From Candidatus Kerfeldbacteria bacterium (lineage in GTDB: Bacteria; Patescibacteriota; Patescibacteriia; SBBC01; CAIJZX01): a stretch of DNA of 8,727 nucleotides. Below, one piece after another: positions 1 to 6,076 of this stretch; the stretch's first letter is position 1; every line of letters begins with the position of its first letter. The stretch is from NCBI GenBank assembly GCA_016217865.1, contig JACRFO010000025.1:1-8727 (forward strand), given 5' to 3'. The position numbers and the translations under genes are program-made. The notes beneath the pieces were generated by a model. That model saw only the letters and a program-made list of their open reading frames with translations. It made no database searches and had not been told where the DNA came from.

Positions 1-1
1 G

Positions 2-655
2 GCGATTACCCACGTCAAATTTGAAAACGCGACCCACGAATTTTCAACTTTACCGTTCGTGAAGGAAGATGTTGTTGATATCATCCTCAACCTGAAGATG
101 GTCCGCCTGCGGATGCACTCTGACGAACCGGTCACATTGACTCTTAACGTCACGGGTGCAAAAGACGTCACGGCCGGTGATATCACCGCCACGAGCGACG
201 TCGAAGTCGTCAATAAGAACCAGCACATCGCCACCCTGACGGACAAAGCCGCCAACTTCAGCCTTGAACTGACGGTCGGCCGTGGTCGCGGGTACGTTCC
301 AGTCGAGAACCGGGAAAAAGAACGCCTGCCACTCGGGACGATTGCGATTGACGCGATCTACACCCCGGTCAAGAACGTCAACTTCTCCAATACGAACGTC
401 CGGGTTGGCCAGATGACGAACTTCGATAAGTTAACACTCGACATTACCACCGACGGAACACTGTCTCCGGTTGAGGCGCTGAAGCAAGCGACGACCATCC
501 TCGTAGATCACTTCCAGTTTGTCATGCAGAATTTTGACTCGTTACCGGCTTCTACCATGGCTGACGAGGTTGCGACGGAAGCAAAACCGAAGAAGACCCG
601 GAAGAAGAAAGCTGATTCGGAAAAGACCGAGCCATCAACTGAAGAGGAGGCCTAA
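2..655 (+). CDS. rpoA: RNA polymerase alpha subunit, 5' partial, lacking the C-terminal domain
   Basis: This is the subunit that dimerises and nucleates assembly of beta and beta' in RNA polymerase. The frame is open from base 2 and the visible 217 residues begin at about E. coli alpha residue 55, so roughly 54 residues lie upstream. Alpha N-terminal-domain signatures are clear: HEFSTLPFVKEDV, DIILNLK, GRGRGYVP and RVGQMTNFDKL, followed by the dimerisation helix PVEALKQATTILVDHF. After about base 544 there is no helix-hairpin-helix C-terminal domain, which in E. coli binds UP elements and activators. A 36-residue tail takes its place, with a basic stretch (KPKKTRKKK) and then an acidic end (EPSTEEEA). 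The TAA stop is followed after 2 bases by rplQ, so there is no room for a frameshifted domain remnant. Identification is secure. The consequence for transcription regulation is inference. Confidence 0.96.
   Translation, partial: AITHVKFENATHEFSTLPFVKEDVVDIILNLKMVRLRMHSDEPVTLTLNVTGAKDVTAGDITATSDVEVVNKNQHIATLTDKAANFSLELTVGRGRGYVPVENREKERLPLGTIAIDAIYTPVKNVNFSNTNVRVGQMTNFDKLTLDITTDGTLSPVEALKQATTILVDHFQFVMQNFDSLPASTMADEVATEAKPKKTRKKKADSEKTEPSTEEEA
644..650 (+). promoter_or_regulatory. Shine-Dalgarno sequence of rplQ
   Basis: GAGGAGG lies 7 bases before the GTG at 658, inside the last glutamate codons of rpoA. It fixes GTG 658 as the rplQ start. It is the only strong Shine-Dalgarno match ahead of any gene in the window. 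Confidence 0.8.
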
Positions 656-657
656 CC

Positions 658-1014
658 GTGCGACACCGCAAGACGAAAATTACCCTCGACCGTACCGCCA
701 GCCAGCGACAGAAACTGGTGCGGAATTTGGTCATTAGCTTGGTCGCCCACGAAAAAATCGTGACGACGGCCGCCCGGGCAAAAGTAACTCGCTCACAAAC
801 CGAGCGACTTATCACGCAAGCCAAACCGGGTACACTCGCCAGTCCGCGACTCCTCTTGAAACGGTTGAATAACGCCACTGCTGTCAATAAGCTGATCAGC
901 GTCCTGGGACCCCGCTACAAAGAACGTCATGGCGGTTACGCTCGGTTGATCAAGTTGACGCCGCGGGCTGGCGATACTGCTCAACGGATGATCGTTGAAC
1001 TCATTCCTGCATAA
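658..1014 (+). CDS. rplQ: 50S ribosomal protein L17
   Basis: L17 is a large-subunit protein that sits near the peptide exit tunnel. The 118-residue product has the usual L17 length and signatures: the N-terminal MRHRKTKITLDR, then RQKLVRNLVISLVAHEKIVTT, the central LITQAK, and the C-terminal LGPRYKERHGGYARLIKL followed by RAGDTAQRMIVEL. The start is GTG, supported by the family's conserved M-R-H-R opening and by the Shine-Dalgarno sequence 7 bases upstream. It follows rpoA by 2 bases, the classic rpoA-rplQ order, and precedes rplM by 4 bases. Nothing looks damaged or foreign. Confidence 0.98.
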   Translation: MRHRKTKITLDRTASQRQKLVRNLVISLVAHEKIVTTAARAKVTRSQTERLITQAKPGTLASPRLLLKRLNNATAVNKLISVLGPRYKERHGGYARLIKLTPRAGDTAQRMIVELIPA

Positions 1015-1018
1015 TTGT

Positions 1019-1372
1019 ATGACCACGGTTGAATTTGACGCTCAAGGAAAAGTCCTCGGCCGCCTAGCGACCCAGATTGCTGTGGCCTTGATGGGAAAGA
1101 CGACCCCTGATTTTCGACGTGATCGGTTGAGCGACGTCAAGGTTGTCGTTCACCACGCCGATCAAGTGGTTGTGACCGGTACCAAATCCACGACCAAGTT
1201 TTACTACAAGTTCTCCGGTTACCCGGGCGGTTTGAGCAAGAAATCATTTACGCAAGTGAAAGCCGAACACCCAGACCGGATGTTGAAATTGGCGGTTAAG
1301 CGGATGCTCCCGAAGAACAAATTACAGGCCAAGTTGATGAAACGTTTAACGCTCGAAGTGTCTAGCACGTAA
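1019..1372 (+). CDS. rplM: 50S ribosomal protein L13, short form
   Basis: L13 is an early-assembly large-subunit protein. Family motifs are present in order: FDAQGKVLGRLAT near the N-terminus, VVVTGTKSTTKFYYKFSGYPGG in the middle, and LAVKRMLPKNKLQAKLMKRL near the end. I place the start at ATG 1019, giving 117 residues. An in-frame ATG at 995 would add eight residues (MNSFLHNC) that do not resemble L13 and would overlap rplQ by 20 bases. Against the 142-residue E. coli protein it lacks about 13 residues at the N-terminus and a stretch at the C-terminus. No Shine-Dalgarno sequence is visible. With only 4 bases after the rplQ stop, translational coupling is likely. The truA gene often found between rplQ and rplM in Firmicutes is absent. 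Confidence 0.95.
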   Translation: MTTVEFDAQGKVLGRLATQIAVALMGKTTPDFRRDRLSDVKVVVHHADQVVVTGTKSTTKFYYKFSGYPGGLSKKSFTQVKAEHPDRMLKLAVKRMLPKNKLQAKLMKRLTLEVSST

Positions 1373-1376
1373 ACCT

Positions 1377-1892
1377 ATGCCGCGAACTGCCGCTACGAAA
1401 ACACCGAAGACGACTCGTAAACCAGCTGTAAAGAAGCCGGTAGTCCACCGTTTGGCGAAAAAGGTAACGGTCGAGGCCCCAGTCGTTAAACACCACGTCA
1501 AGAAAGACTACATTTTTGCCGTCGGTCGCCGAAAGGAAGCAGTGGCTCGAGTTCGTTGGCACCAACACACCGCCGGTGATTTCATTGTCAACGGTCGTCC
1601 GATGACGAACTACTTCCCGTCGCATAACCTCCAGTACGTGGTGACTGCCCCGTTGGTGTTAACGCACAACGAAACGGTCGGGCATGTGACTGCTAAGGTG
1701 GCTGGTGGTGGTAGTCAGGGCCAAGCGGAAGCGGTCCGACTCGGAATCGCCCGAGCGTTGGTCAAGATGGACGCCGATCTGCGGCTCGTCCTGAAGCAGG
1801 CTGGGTATCTCCGTCGTGATCCACGGGTCAAGGAGCGGAAGAAGTATGGCTTGAAGCGGGCCCGCCGGGCGCCGCAGTGGCAGAAGCGGTAA
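1377..1892 (+). CDS. rpsI: 30S ribosomal protein S9 with basic N-terminal extension
   Basis: S9 is a small-subunit head protein whose C-terminal tail reaches toward the P-site tRNA. The S9 core starts near residue 45 (YIFAVGRRKEAVARV) and includes VNGRPMTNYF, the glycine-rich KVAGGGSQGQAEAVRLGIARAL (AGGG at residues 109-112), and the tail KERKKYGLKRARRAPQWQKR, ending in the conserved K-R. The first 44 residues are an extra low-complexity segment rich in Lys, Pro, Thr and Val, so the protein is 171 residues against 130 in E. coli. No later ATG fits the core better, and ATG 1377 lies 4 bases after the rplM stop, so I keep the long form. No Shine-Dalgarno sequence is visible. It is the last ribosomal gene before the polysaccharide locus. 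Confidence 0.96.
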   Translation: MPRTAATKTPKTTRKPAVKKPVVHRLAKKVTVEAPVVKHHVKKDYIFAVGRRKEAVARVRWHQHTAGDFIVNGRPMTNYFPSHNLQYVVTAPLVLTHNETVGHVTAKVAGGGSQGQAEAVRLGIARALVKMDADLRLVLKQAGYLRRDPRVKERKKYGLKRARRAPQWQKR

Positions 1893-1904
1893 CCCAACCC
1901 TGCC

Positions 1905-3380
1905 ATGGTCGCTGCTCCGACCTCGGCTAACGGTGGACGCGTCGCGAAGAACACGACGTACCTGACCTTAGCCCTGATTGGGCAAAAAATTCTTTCGGCG
2001 CTCTACATTCCGATCGTCGCTGGTTTGATTGGGCCGACCGCAACCGGGGAGTACCTCGGGGCATTGTCGTTCATCAACGTCTTTGCGATATTCATTGATG
2101 TCGGGCTAACCCCAGCGTTCATCCGGGCAACGGCCCGCGATCAACAGCAAGGACAGCCGCAGTTTACGGCTATCATCACGTTCAAACTTCTATCGTCGGT
2201 TGTTGTGGTTGCGGCGCTCCTCGCTACGGTAGGTATCCTTGAAGCGACCCATCACAATCACCCGAACATGTTGTTCGTTCGTTGGGCGGCCATCGGGATG
2301 GTCATTGATGCCATGACGACGACAATGTACGGGTTCTTCCGCGGCGTGCAGCGGCTCGAGTACGAATCAGTTGGAACGGTCCTGCACCGGGTGGCGGTCA
2401 TGCTCGTTGGGTTAACGGCCCTCCAACTCGGTGCCAGCCCGGTCGCGGTGATCATCGCCCTGCTCGTTGGCAGCAGTGCAAACTTTCTGTACGCAACATT
2501 CCATCTCTGGCGCTACGGCGTCAATTGGCGATTCTCGTGGCACTGGCCGACGCTCAAACCCTTGCTCATCGTAGCTACACCGTTTGGTCTGGCGGCCCTT
2601 TTTTCTGCTATCTATAGCAATAGCGACAATATCTTCCTGACCCTCTTCCAGAGTCATCGCGCCGTTGGTCTTTACGGTACCGCGAGCAAGATGATCAATG
2701 CTTTCAGCATCATTCCAACCGCTCTGGTGGCCGCAATTTTTCCGGCGATGAGTTTGGCCTTTATCAACGACCGGGAACGTCTCCAACGGATCTTCAGCGA
2801 CGCGATGCGGTACTTAATGATCGCCGTCATTCCAATCATGGTCATTATCTTGACGCTCGGACTGCCGATCATTTTACAATTCTATAAGAGTCTATGGGTT
2901 GATGCAGTCTGGCCGTTGCGGATGTTAGCGGTGGCTATGCCAATGCTTTTCTTGAACTATCCCGTTGGCTACCTCCTCAATGCTGCAAACCGGCAAACGC
3001 GTAATACGATCAACATCGCGATCACGGTTGTCACGAACATCGCCCTGAACCTCATTTTTATCCAGCAGTATTCCTACAAATCCGTGGCGGTCATTTCTGT
3101 CTTCTCGGCACTCCAGTTGTTAGTCATGGGCCTGTGGTACACCCGGACGATCATCAACATTCCGGTCCGTGAACTCCTCACCACCCTCGGAAAAACACTG
3201 GTCGCCGGGCTACTGCTCGCCGGGCTTGGTTCGATCCTGCTGCCGTATGGACATGGTACGCGCGGTATTCTCATGGTTGCCGCCGCGCTCGGATTGACGT
3301 ACATCGTGCTTCTCGGAGTCTTACGGATTGTCCGCCGCCAAGACGTTGACATGTTCCTAAGCCGGATTCGACGCACATGA
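1905..3380 (+). CDS. Wzx-type polysaccharide/lipid-linked oligosaccharide flippase (MOP superfamily)
   Basis: This is a 491-residue integral membrane protein with about 12-14 hydrophobic segments spread from residue 19 to residue 475, the size and topology of the polysaccharide-biosynthesis flippases in the MOP superfamily. Family features include an N-terminal first helix beginning NTTYLTLALIGQK, the TGEYLGALSFINVFAIFIDVG segment, SNSDNIFLTLF (Asp 241) followed by AVGLYGTASKMINAF, and GYLLNAANRQ (Asn 359) before helix 11. The predicted role is moving undecaprenyl-linked glycan units from the inner to the outer face of the cytoplasmic membrane. ATG 1905 is 12 bases after rpsI with no Shine-Dalgarno sequence or terminator between. 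Its stop overlaps the next gene's start (ATGA), so the two are probably co-translated. The family is secure. The substrate cannot be told from the sequence. Confidence 0.9.
   Translation: MVAAPTSANGGRVAKNTTYLTLALIGQKILSALYIPIVAGLIGPTATGEYLGALSFINVFAIFIDVGLTPAFIRATARDQQQGQPQFTAIITFKLLSSVVVVAALLATVGILEATHHNHPNMLFVRWAAIGMVIDAMTTTMYGFFRGVQRLEYESVGTVLHRVAVMLVGLTALQLGASPVAVIIALLVGSSANFLYATFHLWRYGVNWRFSWHWPTLKPLLIVATPFGLAALFSAIYSNSDNIFLTLFQSHRAVGLYGTASKMINAFSIIPTALVAAIFPAMSLAFINDRERLQRIFSDAMRYLMIAVIPIMVIILTLGLPIILQFYKSLWVDAVWPLRMLAVAMPMLFLNYPVGYLLNAANRQTRNTINIAITVVTNIALNLIFIQQYSYKSVAVISVFSALQLLVMGLWYTRTIINIPVRELLTTLGKTLVAGLLLAGLGSILLPYGHGTRGILMVAAALGLTYIVLLGVLRIVRRQDVDMFLSRIRRT
3377..3380 (+). other. 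ATGA stop/start overlap, flippase to fused glycosyltransferase
   Basis: ATGA holds the start of the downstream gene and the TGA stop of the flippase. No Shine-Dalgarno sequence lies upstream, so termination-reinitiation is the likely mode of translation. Confidence 0.7.
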
Positions 3381-5191
3381 CCCGCTTTGCCCTGGTCACC
3401 GAGTTCTACCCGCCGGAACACGGCGGTATCCAACTCGTCACTGGTCAGCTGGCTGAAGCCTTGGGTCCAGACCTGACGGTCGTGACCCGCCCCCAACCGG
3501 GCGACAGTCAGTTTGATCAGGCACGCCCGGTCGCTGTTGTACGGCGCTCGTTATTTGTCGGACGTTCATGGCCGCGTTGGTGGTGGCTCGTTAGGTGGTT
3601 GCACCAAGCGAAACGCGACGGGCTCGAAGAGGTCATCTTCGGCCACATGAGCATGGCCGTCATGGCAGGCTGGTTGGCGTCACGGACTGGGTTGCGGTAC
3701 AGCATTCTCGTTCACGGCAATGACGTACTGTCGGAAACGCGCCGTTGGCCGGGGCGATGGTGGCTGCGTTTAATTATTCGTCGGGCTGCTTGGATTGGCG
3801 TGAACAGCCATTTTGTCGCCGATCTTGTCCGTCAGCATGGCGGGCGCGAATACCAATTTGTTTACAGCCATCCGTGGGCTGACGTTAGTGTTCAACCCTC
3901 AACATCACGACAATCTGCGCAAGTGATCACGATGAGTCGCCTCGTAGCGCGTAAAAATATCGCGACGGTCATTCGCGCAATTCAGCTGGTCCGAACAGCG
4001 ATACCGTCAGTTCACTACGATGTTGTCGGCGACGGACCGGAACGAGTTCCACTCGAACGCCTGACCGCTGAACTAGGGCTATCTGATTGCGTGACATTCC
4101 ACGGCTCGATCGATGATATCCAAAAACAACAACTCCTTTCGTCCGCTACTGTGTTTGTGATGGTTCCCACGACACTTGATCAAGGCGTGGATGTCGAAGG
4201 CTTAGGAACAGTCTACCTTGAAGCTGGAGCGGCCGGGTTGCCGCTTATCGCTGCCCGGAGTGGGGGAGTTACTGATGCGGTCGTTGATGGACAGACTGGA
4301 ATCTTCGTTGAGCCGACCGACCATGTCGCACTCGGCCGCGCTATTCAGGCGTTCTTGCAGGACCCAACGATCACCCAGGCGTTCGGGCAACGCTCAAGGC
4401 AGCGTGTTGAAGAAGAATTCTCCCGATCGGAACGGGTACGCCGTATTCGGGCTCGACTAGGGCTTGAACAACCGCTCGTTTCGGTCGTCATACCGGCCTT
4501 CCAAGCCGCCCATACTATTGGTCAGACGCTCAAAAAGCTCTTCGCGCAGACATACAAACGCTTCGAGGTTATTGTCGTCGATGATGGTTCAACCGATGAT
4601 CTGTCGGGTGCACTCAAACCCTACGCCGACCGTATCCACCTCATTCGTCAAACTAACAGCGGTGCACCGGTCGCACGGAATGCTGGCGCCGCCATATCGA
4701 AAGGTGATTGGCTATTGTTTCTCGATGCCGACGTTGAACTCATTCCCAGCGCCCTAACTGATCTCGTTGAAGTCGGTGCCTCGCGTCCGGATTGTAGTTT
4801 TGTCTTTCCGGATTTCTATTTTGGGTGGAAGAAATTTCACCTCTTTGATTTTTCTGTCGAACGCCTACGTCGCCAAAACTATATCCATACCACTGCCTTG
4901 ATTCGTCGTACCGCGTTCACCGGCTTTGACCCGGATTTAAAGAAATTCCAGGACTGGGACTTGTGGCTCACCTTGGCTGAACAAGACAACATCGGCGTAT
5001 GGTTGCCGCGTCCGCTCTTCCGAATAAATACTGAACGCCATGGTCTGCAGTTGAGCACGTGGTTGCCGTCATTCGTTTACCGCTTGCCGCTCATCGGGCA
5101 GGGCCGGGGGAACGCGACCGTTGCGGCCTACCGCCGGGCTGAAGCAATCGTGAAGCATAAACACGGGTTGAACGGGTTGCGAAACAAGTGA
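3377..5191 (+). CDS. Fused two-domain glycosyltransferase (GT4 + GT2)
   Basis: One uninterrupted 604-residue frame joins two glycosyltransferases. Residues 1-363 form a GT-B fold, family GT4 enzyme: EFYPPEHGG at the N-terminus, HGND at 113-116, the donor-phosphate residues Arg188 and Lys193 in MSRLVARKN, and the E-x7-E motif Glu274/Glu282. Residues 367-604 form a GT-A fold, family GT2 enzyme: VSVVIPAF, VVDDGSTDD (Asp402-Asp403), GAPVARNAG, the metal-binding DAD at 450-452, and FQDWDLWL with Asp526/Asp528. Both active sites look complete, so the protein probably adds two sugars, perhaps in sequence, to a lipid-linked acceptor at the cytoplasmic face. The GT4 half has Trp- and Arg-rich stretches (residues 63-74 and 122-136) that could hold it to the membrane. 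It starts within the flippase stop. Donor and acceptor are unknown. Confidence 0.9.
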   Translation: MTRFALVTEFYPPEHGGIQLVTGQLAEALGPDLTVVTRPQPGDSQFDQARPVAVVRRSLFVGRSWPRWWWLVRWLHQAKRDGLEEVIFGHMSMAVMAGWLASRTGLRYSILVHGNDVLSETRRWPGRWWLRLIIRRAAWIGVNSHFVADLVRQHGGREYQFVYSHPWADVSVQPSTSRQSAQVITMSRLVARKNIATVIRAIQLVRTAIPSVHYDVVGDGPERVPLERLTAELGLSDCVTFHGSIDDIQKQQLLSSATVFVMVPTTLDQGVDVEGLGTVYLEAGAAGLPLIAARSGGVTDAVVDGQTGIFVEPTDHVALGRAIQAFLQDPTITQAFGQRSRQRVEEEFSRSERVRRIRARLGLEQPLVSVVIPAFQAAHTIGQTLKKLFAQTYKRFEVIVVDDGSTDDLSGALKPYADRIHLIRQTNSGAPVARNAGAAISKGDWLLFLDADVELIPSALTDLVEVGASRPDCSFVFPDFYFGWKKFHLFDFSVERLRRQNYIHTTALIRRTAFTGFDPDLKKFQDWDLWLTLAEQDNIGVWLPRPLFRINTERHGLQLSTWLPSFVYRLPLIGQGRGNATVAAYRRAEAIVKHKHGLNGLRNK

Positions 5192-5205
5192 AAGAGTGAT
5201 AGACT
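5177..5205 (+). promoter_or_regulatory. Possible weak internal promoter before the first stand-alone GT2 gene
   Basis: TTGCGA (5177-5182) and TAGACT (5200-5205) are separated by 17 bases, and a TGA just before the -10 gives an extended -10 form (TG-n). Each hexamer matches the sigma-70 consensus at 4 of 6 positions. It overlaps the only relatively AT-rich gap of the cluster (5192-5212). A start 7-8 bases after the -10 would fall at or next to ATG 5213, giving a leaderless transcript. This match could easily be chance. Confidence 0.2.
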
Positions 5206-5212
5206 GTCGGTA

Positions 5213-6076
5213 ATGTCTGATCAGGCTGAGATCAGTATTATTATCGTCAACTGGAACGTCCGTGACCTGCTGATCAGGTGCCTCGCGTCAATCCAGCGTT
5301 TCGTTCGAGCGCCGTACGAAGTCATTGTTATTGACAACGCCTCGACTGACGGTAGCCTCGAAGCAATCCATAAACAATTCCCCAATGTCGTCTGCATCGC
5401 CAATACGCGGAATGTTGGTTTTGCGCGTGCCAACAACCAAGGTATTCAACGGGCTCGGGGTCAGTACGTGGCTCTCCTCAACCCTGATACAGAACTCGTC
5501 GATGATCCCTTTCCAGTCCTAACAAACTACCTGAATAGCCATAGCACGACTGCGTGCGTCGGACCGGAAGTGCTCAATCCCGATCGGACCCACCAGCAGT
5601 CCGTCCGACGGTTTCCGACCCTGCCTGATCAAGTCGTCGTACTGTTAAAGCTCCGACATCTCTTTCGTACGACTGCTTGGATGCAACGGTACTTAGCCGA
5701 CCCTGGCAGTGGCATCGCCGAACCGTTAGTGGTCGATCAGTTGATGGGCGCTGCGATGTTGATGCCTCGTTGGGCGTTTCAGAGCGTCGGATTGTTCGAT
5801 GAAGGCTATCCCAACTGGTTCGAGGAAGTTGATTGGTGCCGCCGGGCTCGTTCGGCCGGTTTCGACGTCGTCTACCATCCCGGTGCTCGCCTCATCCATG
5901 CTGGCGGTCAGAGCTTTGGTCAGCTCGTCAGCGTCAAGAAACACCGTTGGTTTTTGACCGGCTTGCGACGTTACGCTGGAAAGCACTGGGCTGCCCCACA
6001 GGCCCGAACGATCACTGCCTTGGCACCGTTGAGTTACCTCCTGACCATGTTGCAGTCTGTCATTAAACCGCGATGA
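5213..6076 (+). CDS. WbbL-like family 2 glycosyltransferase (rhamnosyltransferase-type)
   Basis: This is a 287-residue inverting GT-A enzyme. Visible motifs are the nucleotide-binding opening ISIIIVNWN, VIDNASTDGS (Asp41), RNVGFARANNQG, the metal-binding LLNPDTE (Asn90-Pro91-Asp92, the NPD variant usual in this subfamily), LMGAAMLMPR, GLFDEGYPNWFEEVDWCRR (Glu204-Asp207) and YHPGARLIHAGGQS. This motif set is typical of the WbbL/dTDP-rhamnosyl transferase group, but the actual sugar is not determined by the sequence. The final 20 or so residues are moderately hydrophobic and may touch the membrane. A 21-base gap separates it from the fused glycosyltransferase, the largest gap in the locus, with no good Shine-Dalgarno sequence. 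Its stop overlaps the following start as ATGA. Enzyme family is secure, rhamnose as donor is only a guess. Confidence 0.9.
   Translation: MSDQAEISIIIVNWNVRDLLIRCLASIQRFVRAPYEVIVIDNASTDGSLEAIHKQFPNVVCIANTRNVGFARANNQGIQRARGQYVALLNPDTELVDDPFPVLTNYLNSHSTTACVGPEVLNPDRTHQQSVRRFPTLPDQVVVLLKLRHLFRTTAWMQRYLADPGSGIAEPLVVDQLMGAAMLMPRWAFQSVGLFDEGYPNWFEEVDWCRRARSAGFDVVYHPGARLIHAGGQSFGQLVSVKKHRWFLTGLRRYAGKHWAAPQARTITALAPLSYLLTMLQSVIKPR
6073..6076 (+). other. ATGA stop/start overlap, GT2 to O-antigen ligase/polymerase gene
   Basis: ATGA combines the downstream start and the TGA stop of the GT2 gene. No Shine-Dalgarno sequence is visible upstream, which suggests translational coupling. Confidence 0.7.

Noticed and set aside
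995..1018. Upstream ATG at 995 as the rplM start
   Set aside because: The added eight residues do not resemble L13 and would overlap rplQ by 20 bases. ATG 1019 gives a cleaner fit.
1856..1870. GC-rich palindromes at the 3' end of rpsI (GCGGGCCCGC and GCCCG-C-CGGGC) as a possible terminator
   Set aside because: They lie in the codons for the conserved basic S9 tail, have almost no loop and are not followed by a T-tract. They are explained by coding.
2599..2604. T6 tract in the flippase gene as a terminator or slippage site
   Set aside because: No upstream hairpin is evident, and it encodes Leu-Phe within a membrane helix in a continuous frame.
2258..2872. Open frames on the minus strand within the flippase gene, and similar minus-strand frames elsewhere
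   Set aside because: Their translations are low-complexity or Arg/Pro/Thr-rich with no recognisable domain, and they lie entirely opposite well-supported genes. GC-rich codon use explains them.
3577..3596. TGG-rich runs (also near 1701 and 7301) as short tandem repeats
   Set aside because: They encode Trp or Gly runs in known domains and are too short and irregular to be a functional repeat array.
5190..5196. Purine-rich GAAAGAG as a Shine-Dalgarno sequence for the gene at 5213
   Set aside because: It ends 16 bases before the ATG, too far for normal spacing, and matches the anti-SD only weakly.
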